This document shows, in pieces, positions 1 through 10,904 of a stretch of 64,000 bases of DNA (position 1 is the first letter of the stretch; every line of letters starts with the position of its first letter). A program made the position numbers and the translations under genes. The notes beneath the pieces are model-generated. The model saw nothing but the letters and a program-made list of their open reading frames with translations, was not told the origin of the DNA and made no database searches. Origin of the DNA: Taxillus chinensis (lineage: Eukaryota > Streptophyta > Magnoliopsida > Santalales > Loranthaceae); NCBI GenBank assembly GCA_023512835.1, contig CM042086.1:19909029-19973028 (forward strand), written 5' to 3'.

Positions 1-124
1 TTTGTTCACAAGAATAGGTGCATGCAATTTATTGTTTTAGTTTCATTTCATTCTTAAATGAAAAGTATTCACGTTTTATTCTTCTATATCCCACCGAGGG
101 AATACTTACATGTTCTGTTTACAG

Positions 125-2707
125 ATAATAAAAGCAAGATTGAAGCAGGCAACCATGAGCTGATTCTGACATTTGGATCTCAGCTGGACCAAAGCTTGAA
201 GTCTTTGCACAAGACTATCCTCAGTTCAGTGTCTCATCAGCAGCAGCATCTAAAATGTATGGAAGAGCATGTTGGCTCATTTCTTGCCAGTAAATGTGAT
301 GTAAGAAATCCTTTTTGTCTCTAATTTCAATTATACATGTTTGCATAATCACGTTTTCAGTGAACATTTATTTACTATTGTTATTTCCAGGCAGCCCAGT
401 CATTGGAATCAAGAATTAAAAAAATGACAGAAACATATACTTCAGGAATAGGGGCCTTAAAGGAGCTTTCCTGCATGCTGCAAATGAAACGTTCCTCTGA
501 TTTAGAACAGATAAAATCCACCATATCGTCTCAAACAAATACTGTCGACAATGTAAGAGTGAAAAGACAATGAAGATGTTCTTTTATATATATTTGATGG
601 TTAATGTGTAGATGAGATATGATAAATTGTCCTACTTTCAGTTTCTTGCTGCTGCGGTTTTGGAGGGCAATGAGTTTGTTTCTGATATTCAGAATTCTAT
701 TGATGAGCAAAAACGAATGTTTGCCGCTTCTGCTCTAAGACAGGAGGAGGTGAGTGGAAGACCTAATTTTTACTTCCATTGCATATGTTTCTTCTGAGTG
801 ACCCTTAAATCTTAATTTTGTTGGTATTCTAGGGATTACAATGTAGCCTAGTATCAGCCAAAGTCATTTCAGAGGCCACAGTGAACTTCTTTAACGATCT
901 TCACGATCGTGCTTCGACACTTATGAAGACTATTGAAGAAAACCAAATTGAGAGGGGTCAACAATTACAAACATTTGAGATGATGTTCAAGGTATGCTGA
1001 CTGAAACTTCCTTACGAATGCTTATGCAATGATGGAGAAAAGGTGAAACTGATAATATATCCTTAAATTATCGCCTTCAAATAGGAGGCTGCTGCTAGGG
1101 AGGAGAAAATAGCCATGGAAAAAATCGCATCAATATTGGCTACAATGACGATGAAGAAGACATCTATGGTAGGTTGCTTATCAAGTATCAACTGAAAGGA
1201 TCATTTGGTGTGGGCCTTTGAATTTGACATCAAATAAATATTGTTTAGTTGTCAGAGGCCTCCAGAAACATTCAGGATTCAAGTATGACGGAAAGTAAGA
1301 GATTGAGACAAGAGGTATCAGACATGCAGCAAATTTCAGGAAATGCCAAGGTGAAGATTTTTAATTATGTAGAGAAGGTGAAAAGTAATTTCCTGGAAGA
1401 CACGTTCTCATCAGCTGAGACAAGGACTGCCTTGGAAGAATGTCTCCAGGAATGGTAAGCTCTAATTTTATATGATGCCTTTAGCTAATCATTTATTATT
1501 TTCGCACTGTTGTTTGATGTCATGGTATTATGGAATCATTTAAGTTTGGTTAGAGATGGTATACCCCGATCAAAGTTTACAACTATGATGGTTATAGGAA
1601 GAGTGAACTAAAAATCAGGTTATTGCAATATAAAATGAGATTACACAACAAATTGTACGAATGAATTTGTTGATTCTCCATACTACCAAATCTTTAAAAC
1701 TAGGTATATTACTCCATATTAATGACATCATTTTTTCCGAAATGCAGCTCAGAAAAACTGAATGACTCACGGCAGCATTGGGAAAATGCCCAGTCATGGT
1801 TAAACCATAATAATATGAGCAATGTGGCAGGAATCGAATCTTCAGTGAAGTGAGCTTTTACTTTTTCTTTGATTTTTTGTGATTTCCCTAGTTCTTATTT
1901 CCCCATAAACGTTTGACTCCCTTTCCTAAAACAGAGCAAACATTTGTTCAAATAACACTGCACACAAAGAATTTGTCTCCGAGTCCAGCTACCTCAAAGA
2001 AGAACTAGATGCAAAAACATCTGAAATATTGGTGGCAGTAAATGGTATGTTACTTTTTTCTTTTACTCCCGACACTTTGAACTTAATTCCTTTCTCTCTC
2101 TTATTCCCGACACTTCGAACTCATGAGTGTGAGTTCTCTTCTATCAAGCATGTGCTCACATTCTTGACTAACTTGCAGATTCACTGATGCTGGACCGTAA
2201 AATTAAGAAGGAATTAGACTCCATGTCCACCTTGGGTTGTGGTCAGCTGAAATCTGTACAACGAAATCATGGTGACAATGTGTCAAAAATCAGAAAAGAA
2301 GCAGAGAAGTCGCTTACAAAAGACTATATGGTAAACTATTTTACGTTCCAAAACGTCTCCAATTTCTGGTTGACCTACTACAATCTATTATTATTAAAAG
2401 TCGATATCTATTCTATATGATTGTTTATGGTAAGCTAGCCTAACTTACAATCTATTATATATGATTGTTTGCTAAATTGCATTACCATGAACAGCTTGAT
2501 GAGGATGCAACCCCAGAGAAACGGGAAATAGATGTGCCCACGTTGGCCTCAATTGAGGAAATGAGAGCAAACGTCTCTGAGATAGGTGATCCTACTATGG
2601 AGAATATATCCAACAGTAGCTATGCTGCCGGGAGCAAGTTACATCAACATACACACACACAACAACGCGCATGCCCCAATAGGACTCCTTTTGCAGATGT
2701 CAATTGA
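125..2707 (+). CDS. Kinesin-5 (BimC/Eg5 class) C-terminal stalk and tail, 5' part outside window
   Basis: Kinesin-5 motors are homotetramers that crosslink and slide antiparallel spindle microtubules. Only the C-terminal part is here; the motor domain must lie upstream of the window. I read exons at 125-300, 391-552, 642-749, 833-991, 1085-1168, 1249-1454, 1748-1849, 1935-2044, 2179-2330 and 2495-2707. All have GT-AG borders and the phases agree, so the frame stays open to a TGA at 2705-2707. The product is hydrophilic and heptad-like, without membrane segments. The segments LEGNEFVSDIQ, NFFNDLHDRA and TLASIEEMR fit plant kinesin-5 tails. The extreme C-terminus (RTPFADVN) resembles the usual ending, but the stretch after ASIEE lacks the TP-containing motif I would expect, so the last exon may have diverged. 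The exons from 642 onward are repeated in copy B. Family assignment is strong; the paralogue is not determined. Confidence 0.85.
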
Positions 2708-2771
2708 TTTATGTGTGATTCTAACTGGCTAGGCCAGCTGATGATGTCGTTGGGGGCGCTATATAAGGCAT

Positions 2772-2842
2772 CGACTCTGACTGCAAAAGTGCGTGCGACT
2801 CTGACTGCAAAAGTGCGTGCGACTCTGACTGCAAAAGTGCGT
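2772..2842 (+). repeat. 24-bp minisatellite in the kinesin 3' region, 3 copies
   Basis: Three head-to-tail copies of a 24-bp unit with the core GACTCTGACTGCAAAAGTGC lie about 65 bp past the kinesin stop codon, probably in the 3' UTR. Copy B has two units at the same place, so the array varies in copy number. Confidence 0.85.
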
Positions 2843-3128
2843 TCATTTACTGATGAGCTCGAGTAACTTGAGATGCTGCAGTTTGCGTGAGAAAGCTGGT
2901 GGCTGGTGCCCCTTTTCAGAAGTTGGAGGATTATTTGTTGTAGTAGGTGCTACTATTATTCCTTTACTTAATTGATGTACTATTTTTTTTATTTGTTGTG
3001 TAAAGAAAGTAGCTGTGGTATTTTTGTGTTGTCATCACAAACTAGAGAATGAAGAAGAGGCTGTCTGTTTTATAAGGGAACAGCCAATGGTTTTCTTCTA
3101 TATTATATTAATAAGGTAAAAACTTTTC

Positions 3129-3134
3129 AATAAA
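3129..3134 (+). promoter_or_regulatory. Candidate polyadenylation signal AATAAA
   Basis: An AATAAA lies about 420 bp after the kinesin stop in AT-rich DNA, with GT/T-rich sequence before it. It is plausible as the mRNA 3'-end signal, but plant signals are loose and no transcript evidence is available. It is conserved in copy B at 45674-45679. Confidence 0.35.
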
Positions 3135-3299
3135 CCTATGGAGCCCCAAGGCAAAGTATCAAATACAAAACTCAATTGCCTTTAAAAAACAAAAAGCATT
3201 ACCCAGAAAACAACAAAAGTATGACTCAAGGCTATCGCCAGCAGTCCTGTAAAATTTTCTGTGTATCTTTCAATTCGAACTCTATTCTCTTTTATACAT

Positions 3300-3600
3300 A
3301 AACTCTACTATGTATTTTACTATCATCAGCATCCTGCAGCTCTCCTCCTCCTGCGTGTACCTCAACGTCATAAATCTCCAGGGCTCTCCTCCAAGTGAAC
3401 AAGGATCTGTACGGGTACCTTCCGACGGGGAAGGGGCTGTGTCGGACTTGGCAGTGGGTTCGCTGGCTTTTGGTTTTTTTACCAATGTCCGCCGCACCAG
3501 GTGGCGGCCCCGGACCCGGAGTGGGGAGCAGCTGCACAGCCGCCGGGATGAGCGGGCTCAATTCTCTCCTAGGACTCCTAGGGTTTAAGTGGTGACCTGT
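3300..3600. other. GC-rich block of unknown nature (copy A)
   Basis: A GC-rich island of about 300 bp sits between the kinesin 3' end and a copia remnant. Open frames exist on both strands, but no known domain is recognisable and the frames are not conserved in copy B (45850-46130). There the block differs by many single-base and short indels while its flanks are nearly identical. It could be a captured gene fragment, a repeat or a poorly resolved sequence. I assign no function. Confidence 0.4.
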
Positions 3601-4187
3601 AGCTTTTTAGAAACTTTGTAAAAAAAAAAAGTATGGGATAGAATTCTCCTAGGACGCACATGGATCTATCTCATGAAATAAATCTGATGTTAGGACTCTT
3701 CTAGTTAACAACATCAATGCGATTGCCACTCGGTTTGATTCCAAAATTAAGGTTATCATCGACAATGGCCCTAATTTAAGCTTGGGAGCTTTTATGTTGA
3801 TAAAGGTATACGGCGTCAAACTAGTTGTATCAATATAATCCAATAATAAAATGAGATTATTGAAAGTAAGGATAAAAATGACATCCAAAACTCATCTAAG
3901 AAAATTTCATTTCAAATTCGTTTCTATATATGTTAATTTGAAATTCATTCTAATAGGAATGAAATAGATACACAAAATGACCCGTGCTATTGTTTCTATA
4001 TACACAACGAGATTGGTTTAGAGTGAATCACCCTTGCCTCGAACCCATCCTAAATTTGTGATGGGTTAAACAAATTAGTTCCAAATCTATCATGAATTTG
4101 ATTATGTCAATTCCAAACCCATTTTAATAGGATTGGGATGAATCGGGTATCCGGTATGACCCATTCCATTGCTATCCCTACTTGAAA

Positions 4188-5400
4188 GAAAACCTTTGCT
4201 CGCATTACCAAAATGGTGATAGTCTATGTTCTCTTTAGTGTCGCATCTTTGCATGGCTGTCATATCCATATTTACAGCATCTTTTTGAATGGCAACCTTG
4301 AAAAAGAGGTGTCATGTCCTAGCCTCCTAGTTTTGGATTAAAGGGAGAGACTCAAGTCCGTCAATTGCACAAGTCGTTGTATGGTTTAAATCAAGCATCT
4401 AGGCATTGGTTTATCAAACTCTCTACAACCCTCAAAGCCGCGAGATTTCAGCCCTTTCAATCCGACTATTCTCTATTTGCCTGACGTCATCAAGGCAGCT
4501 TCCTAGTGTTGCTTGTGTATGTTGATGATGTTATACTAGTAGGAAATAATTTGGAGGATATAGAGAACACTAAATCCTTCTTGGCCAATCAATTCATACT
4601 CAAGGATTTGGGGTAGTTTAAGTACTTTCTTAGCATCAAAGTTGCCAGATCACGACATGTAATCAGTTTGTCGCAACGCAAGTATGCCTTATAAATTTTG
4701 AATGATATTGGACTTTTAGGTATTAAACCTTCTCGGTTTCCTGTACAACAGAATTTGCTACTCACACTATTTAATGGAAAATTATTAGATGATGCTTTGG
4801 CATATAGAAATGGTTGGGAGGTTGATATATTTGATCATAACCAGACCAAACCTGACTCATGTTATACGTGTACTAAGCCAGTTCATGGATAAGGCACGAT
4901 AACCACAATTGGAAGCAATCTAGTGCTTAAGTACAAAGTCACTCCAATTGTGGGCATTCTGTGATGTCAATTGGGCATGTTGTAAAGACACAAGGAGAAC
5001 ATATCAGAGATTGAGTATCATATTGTAAGTACTAGTATCACGTTCAAGTACATAGGCTGAGTATCATATCATGGCTACCACCTGCTGCGAAGTCACATAA
5101 TTGAAGAACATTTTAAAGGATTTTGGAGTGGATCACAAGCAACCAGTAAAACTGTTTTGTGACAATCAAGTAGCTATATACATGCTATCAAATCTGGTGT
5201 TTCATAATAGAACCAAACACATAAAAATAGATTGTCATCTCATTCGAAAAAAAAATTAACAAGAAATGATTTAAACAACTCATATTTGAACTACAAATCA
5301 TCTGGCCAATCTACTCACTAAACTATTGAACTAAATACAGTTTGAAATGTTACTTGGATGTTATAAACATACACTTCAACTCGAAGAAGAGCCTAGAATG
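4188..5400 (+). pseudogene. Decayed Ty1/copia pol (reverse transcriptase and RNase H), copy A
   Basis: Frame-by-frame reading shows the end of copia pol. An ETFA-type RT start lies near 4190, followed by an FLNGNLEKEV segment, then the catalytic-site region with YVDDV near 4520, and an RNase H part with CDNQVAIYM and RTKHI near 5160-5230. Stops and frameshifts break every domain (for example TAG at about 4615), so it is dead. No LTRs, gag or integrase are visible on either side. Copy B has the same lesions at 46719-47929, so decay preceded the duplication. The copia superfamily is clear; the lineage is not. Confidence 0.8.
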
Positions 5401-6086
5401 AAATAATTTATTTCTTTATTTATGAATGATTTAGCTTAATCATATAGAAACCATTTTTGTAACTTAAGTACGGGATTCTGTCTTTAAATGTTGAAATCAA
5501 TTTGCATATTATTCACTTTTATTCCCAATGTCCTTTCTAGCTGCAGCCCATGAGCTTCAGCGTATTTGTGTATATATATAGAACCAATGATGGCAAGAAA
5601 TTGGCTTGATGGAAAGCCCAAGCATTAAGGTAGGACAGTTTGTTTTGCAAATAGGATTAGTTCTCTTTTGCTAACTGGCAGTTTTATTGCACTGCTGATT
5701 CGAGGTGTTTAGGGTTCATAATTTTTGGGTTGCCTGAACGGTTAATTGACTTTATTTATTCTTAAAATAAAGAAAAAAGAAGAGGTGTGTTGGTGGCAAT
5801 CTTTTCATTTCCTCTTCTTCTTTAGTATTATTATTATTATTATTATCACTACTACCCCAACTACTTTGTGATAATGTTATCATTATCAAAAAGCAATTAA
5901 TCAGCATCCCTCCTGAGGACGACATCCTAATGTGGATTAATTTGTCTGAATTTTTATGCTCAGTATGGGTCCAGTACAGGTTAGATAGATTTTAGTTCGA
6001 ACTCATATGAGAAAATTGTTTTGAATTTCCTGTGACCGTTCATGCATGAACAAGTTGAAGAATTCATGAATTTGCCAACTGATGGT
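5401..6086. repeat. Intergenic DNA with an ATT microsatellite
   Basis: No gene is supported between the copia remnant and the transporter gene. The stretch is AT-rich with an (ATT)n microsatellite near 5826-5846. The part near the downstream end lies past the transporter stop codon (that gene runs on the minus strand) and should include its 3' UTR. Confidence 0.5.
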
Positions 6087-7951
6087 TTAGGATGCTGCAA
6101 TCCTCTGATCATCACCATTTACAGTTTGTTGATCGCCTTTTGGGGCTGGATTTTCTCTGTCATCCTTATCATTTTCCCAAGTCATTTGCTTTGTTTTTTT
6201 CATTTCTCCATCTTCAATTGATGGCAATGAGGGCTTTCTGTCCTTGCTCTTTCCCCACACCACCATATAGAGCCCCACAGCTATGACCATGGCCCCTATT
6301 GCCCTGATTCAACACATTTGGAATCACTAGATAGATGAAGGCCATATTAACAGTACACAACTGAAGATGATTGTGATTTTTATGTTACCTTCCTAGGTAC
6401 AGTTGCTCGCCCAAGAAGAAGCAGCTGATAGCAGCAACGATAACCATGCAGAGAGGATTAAAGGCTGTCACAAAGACAGGACCCCTCTCTTTCATGATCA
6501 CTCCCTGAACGTAATAAGCCATCCCTGAACAAACTATCCCCTGCAATACTTACCTTTTTGAGGGCTAGATTTGGAAATGGGTGATCGAGTTCAATGCAAA
6601 ATCATAGGTTTAGAAATATGCGTACACTGTATGCAGCTGCTAGGAGTCTGGAGTCCCAACCTATAGACCAGACAAAAGCCCTTCCCCTCTCCATTACCAG
6701 CGCAACTATAGTGCCTTGAGCCGTGCCCAACAGACATATCCAAGCAGTTAGAGATAGCTCAGCTGGGTAGGTTCTAAGTGTGATTGCCTTGAAAACATTG
6801 CACATCAAAAAAAAAAAAAAAACCACAAAAAAGAGGAGGTTAAGGGATCAATAATTTTGGGTACCGTAGTAGAGAAATGTAATTTTTGTTATGAGACACG
6901 ACATACTTGCAGAATGATAAAAGAAGCCCAGCTAAAACATCCGGTTGTGATCATCAGAGAACCCTTTATCGAATCATGCAGAGATATGCCACCAATTCTA
7001 TCCAATCCGCCATGTTCAAGAGGGCTATTGCTTGCTCCGTTTGTCCAAAACAACTCAATCACTGGTCCTCTCATCAGCGTCATGAGCATAGCTCCTGCCA
7101 CCGTGGTCAGTGTCCCACCCACCTTGGATTGACTGTAGATGCTCCTAAAGCTCATCTCCTCTAGCCTGCCATGGATTCTTTATGGTTACACTCAAAAGCA
7201 GTTGTTCTTTCTGGGTTAATGTTGATGCTAAAATTCAGCTGAAGACATAATAAGTGCTGCACGTAAAATTTTACCTGAGTATCCAGGCCATTAAAAACGT
7301 TATGGCTGGAAGAACATTGCACATGGTGGCTGCAAATGTTGCCGATGTCTGCTTCATACCCATGTAGTACAAATTTTGGTCGATGACGGGCCTATTATTT
7401 GATTTCAATATAGTTTAGATAGGGGGAAAGGGAAAAAAACCATAAAGTTCTTGCAGAGAGGTTACTGAATGAAAGGAAATTAATTATGTACACAGCAGAA
7501 ATTCAGAAATTTACTCGAGGAAGCTCAGCAGCATTAATTTAGTGAAGATTGCTGCGGTCATCTTTGGCCTCACCTTCCTACATAAACAGAATCAAAATTA
7601 CCCTGATATTGAATATTCTTCTAGCCGTTCATTATATATCATCATTCCAAATTTGTTTATTAGAGAAATAAGTGTCTCAGAGATGGACTTGTCCAGGAAG
7701 AAGGCGAAGGGGGCAATGACGACGGTGGCAATGGCGTGTCGGTAGACGACGAGTACGTAATTGCTCATCCCTTGCTTGAGTGCTACCATGGATAAGATAT
7801 CCATCCCTGCAAAACCAATCTGCAAGAGCACCACCGCAACGAAGGGCTTTGCCACAGACATAAGTCCACCATTATGGGTAATTTCATTGCTTGGCTTCTG
7901 GTCTCCCATGTCTCTCTGCATGCGTTCCACCTCAGTACCACTACTACTCAA
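6087..7951 (-). CDS. WAT1-related (nodulin MtN21/EamA-type) transporter, copy A, intact
   Basis: This is a multi-pass membrane transporter of the plant drug/metabolite family. Members export auxin or amino acids from the vacuole or plasma membrane, but the substrate cannot be read from sequence. Exons on the minus strand are 7689-7951, 7515-7577, 7275-7391, 6907-7165, 6626-6787, 6389-6540 and 6087-6303. They total 1233 bp, or 410 aa, which fits the family, as does the seven-exon layout. Family landmarks in order are KPFVAVVLLQIGFAGMDI near the N-terminus, YRHAIAT, VRPKMTA, PVIDQNLYYMGM, TSATFA, RTYPAELSLTAW, GVIMKERGPVFVTAFNPL and GAMVIAVGLYMVVWGK. A charged hydrophilic tail follows the last membrane segment. 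The donor of exon 1 was chosen so the phase joins to KVRPKM. All splice sites are GT-AG and no lesion is seen. Confidence 0.9.
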
Positions 7952-8001
7952 TGGTTTCTACAAAGTTGATGTCCACTGGTTTAATTCCATCATAATTCCC
8001 T

Positions 8002-8010
8002 CTTTATATA
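8002..8010 (-). promoter_or_regulatory. Candidate TATA box of the WAT1-like gene (copy A)
   Basis: TATATAAAG on the minus strand lies about 50-60 bp upstream of the transporter start codon. Position and sequence fit a plant TATA element with a short 5' UTR. Copy B has the same motif near 50531-50539. Confidence 0.5.
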
Positions 8011-8079
8011 GGCAAGTATTTTTTGTAAAGCATCAAATTATTAGCCATCCCACTTTCAAAAGGTAAGGCGCACAAATTG

Positions 8080-10190
8080 TTGCTCCTGTATCAAACCTCA
8101 ATTATTCTTACCCAAAACTATTATTTGCTACCCCATGGTGCCCGATTAGTATAGGCGTATGTCATTAACAATCATCGAGTTAAAGAGATTAACAAAGAAC
8201 ACTGAATGGGTGACGACCGGAAATTTGGAGAGCGCCTGGGAGGTCATGGGGGTGGAGACCGGGGAGATGGGGTGACAAAAAAAAACATATTTGTTTTACA
8301 CACAACTAAAGAATAAAAAGTTAATTTATTTCAAAGTATACAGGATAAATTTGATATTTATTTTTAAAACTATGAGTTCAAATAATTTTTTATTAATTAT
8401 AAATATTTTTAAATTTATTATTTTTAAAAATAATTTTATTTTTAAAAATTAATTTTGTAAAAAGTAGATTTTATATTTATTTCTAACAATTATTTCTAAC
8501 TAATTTTTATTTTTAAATATAAATTTAATTCAAATTTATTCAAATAATTTCTAACAATGAGATTCAAATATTTTTTCTATTTTCTATTTTGTTATTTGGG
8601 TTTACTAAGTTTTTTTTTAAATTAAACTTAATTTTAAAAAATACAAATATTTTTAAAACACATTTTTTCTTACCAAACAGAAATTATTCTCAAATTACAA
8701 TTCAAAATAAACACCGATAGAATTCAGAAAATAAAATATAAAAATCAAAACTTATACCAAATAGACCTTCATATTTTAATAGAACATCAAAAAAATATGA
8801 AATTTGAGTATTTATAGGGTCTTTAATTTATTATGTTAAATTCTATATAATCAAACTTGAATTGTAGATTATTTTTATTTGACCATATAAATTAAAAAAA
8901 TTCAAGATCATAAAATAATGTAGACATACAAATCTTTGCCTGATATTTCAAAAATTGCCTTTAAGTTATTTAATTTAGTGCTAATTAGCTTGTTGATATC
9001 CTTTCCACGTTTGGTGTGTGTATATGTATTGTAGCGAAGTTGTATTTTGTATTTTGTACTTATGAAAAACTAGTTTCAAAGTTGCACTTGTCAAGACAAA
9101 TGCATGGTTTTAAGTATTATTTATTTGTATAGTTAATTTTTATTAAAGTTTAAATTGTTATATTTTAAAATTTATTATTTAGTATATGAATTTTTTATTT
9201 TAGTGGTTTGTTAAAATTTTATTTTTTGTTAATGTTTGAATTAGCTTTATAATATTTTTATTTTAATTAATTTATAAAGTTATTTACATTAAATTAACTT
9301 TATTTAATTGATATATTTTTAAAGTTAAAATTATTATATATACTATTTAATATAGATTATTAATCTTATTTTTGTTCTGATAAATATTATTTTAAATTAA
9401 AATTATTTATTTATTTACATTAAAATGACATTTATACATAGCATTTTTATCTTTATTTTATATGATTCTCTATCCTATTATAAGGAATAAAATACATATT
9501 ATATGTGCTCCAACCTTCTCTTTGCTCAACTCTTCAAAATAACTTTATATGGCTCCTTACCATATATATGTTGATGCTTTTAATAGTTATTTTTGTAATG
9601 GTCAAATTTTAAAAAATAATAAAATATTCTATAGTTATCAAAATTGAGATGATGAATAAGGAACATAGTTGAAGATGTTTCTTTTTAAGAAGAAAATTTT
9701 ATTAAAAGAGAAAGAAAAATTACAGTAACAACAACATGTCTTGTTGATAAAAAGAATATCTAGCTAAAGTAAAGACAAATCTCCTAAGGCACAGAGGAAA
9801 TTAAAATAACAAGGATCCTTTTAGAGCACTTACAATTGCCTCAACAAAGCTTGATTGTAATTTAGTCAAATAATTAGTTTTTATAAATTATAACTAATCT
9901 AATTTTACACTATAAAATAATGAATTCAACAAAATGTTAGCATTTTAATTAAAATATTAACTAAAATTTTGCAACACTCTCTCTCCCTACACCACCCCAT
10001 CACCCACCCTTCTAATCCTAACCCCCCCCCCCCTCTCGACGTCGATAATGTATCCAAATATTTAATTAAAGTTAGAGCCCCCAAGACCGACCCATCTCAT
10101 TCATTTGACCTAGGCAACCAATACACTTCGAACTTCTAAAGCAGCACGCCGGATGCCCTAAAGTAATAACCCATCTCCTGGCAGTAACTC
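8080..10190. other. Long AT-rich intergenic stretch, no gene
   Basis: Very AT-rich sequence upstream of the transporter with no supportable coding frame. A short G-rich segment at 8220-8275 stands out. At 8991-8995 the copy carries a 42-bp deletion relative to copy B, at a TGTTG microhomology. A C-rich run with poly(C) lies near 9960-10040 and may be the edge of a larger repeat. Confidence 0.5.
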
Positions 10191-10193
10191 TAA

Positions 10194-10535
10194 GAGCATC
10201 CATAGCAGATTTGGCATAATCAAACTTTTCCTATAATTTAGAAAAAAAAATAGAAATTTATCAAAAATTCATTCACATCAGGTTCCCTATAGGGATTTAC
10301 TATTCATCCCTAAATATTTTTCATATAATTTTTTAATATATATTATTATACTTGTAATATTTTTATTGGTGATAATAAATAAAAAGATAAGAGAAAAAAT
10401 AATATAAAATAAATTAAGTAATAAATGTAGATAGAAATAGGGAATGAGATATTTGATGTTTTTGAAAAATAATCAAATTAGATACTATTCATCACTAAAA
10501 TAGAAATAAAAATACCAAAATTAATGTGGATGCTC
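10194..10535. mobile_element. MITE 1 (Tourist/Harbinger-like, TAA-flanked), copy A
   Basis: A 342-bp AT-rich non-coding element starts GAGCATCCATA and ends TGTGGATGCTC, giving imperfect terminal inverted repeats of about 11 bp. It is flanked by TAA on both sides (10191-10193, 10536-10538). Small size, TIRs and TAA duplication point to a PIF/Harbinger-derived MITE. The superfamily assignment rests on the TAA flank alone. Confidence 0.55.
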
Positions 10536-10538
10536 TAA

Positions 10539-10901
10539 GAGCATTTGGTATAATTAAGTTTTCCTTATAATTTAGGGAAAAAAAATACAGAATTATCAAA
10601 AATTCATTCACATCAGATTCCCTAAAATAGGGTATAAGGATAGGTAATGAATAGTAAATCCCTATATTTAGGAATTTACTATTCATCCCTAAATATTTGT
10701 AATATATATTATTATATTTGTAATATTTTTATTGATGATAATAAATGAAAAAATGAAGGAGAAAATAATATAAAATAAATTAAATAATAAATGTAAATAG
10801 AAATAGTGAATGAGATGTTTAATGTTTTTGAAAAATAAGCAAATTATATACTATTTATCCCTGAAATAGGAATAAAAATACTAAAATTGATGTGGATACT
10901 C
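10539..10901. mobile_element. MITE 2, second copy abutting MITE 1 (copy A)
   Basis: A 363-bp relative of MITE 1 follows directly, sharing the central TAA. It has the same internal blocks (a TTCCTATAATTTAG-like stretch, a TTCATTCACATCAG stretch and an ATTTACTATTCATCCC stretch) and ends GTGGATACTC followed by TAA (10902-10904). The pair looks like a MITE that inserted at the end of its sibling, or a tandem duplicate. Confidence 0.55.
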
Positions 10902-10904
10902 TAA

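Noticed and set aside
1615..1797. Minus-strand frame in the kinesin gene, conserved in copy B
   Set aside because: It overlaps an intron and an exon of the kinesin gene. Conservation only reflects the recent duplication.
3282..3595. Pro/Arg-rich frames in the GC-rich block
   Set aside because: Not conserved in copy B and overlapping on both strands; no domain recognised.
6092..6286. Plus-strand frames lying over the WAT1-like exons (also 6857-7164 and 7761-8066)
   Set aside because: Shadows of the minus-strand transporter exons, which have the family motifs and splice sites.
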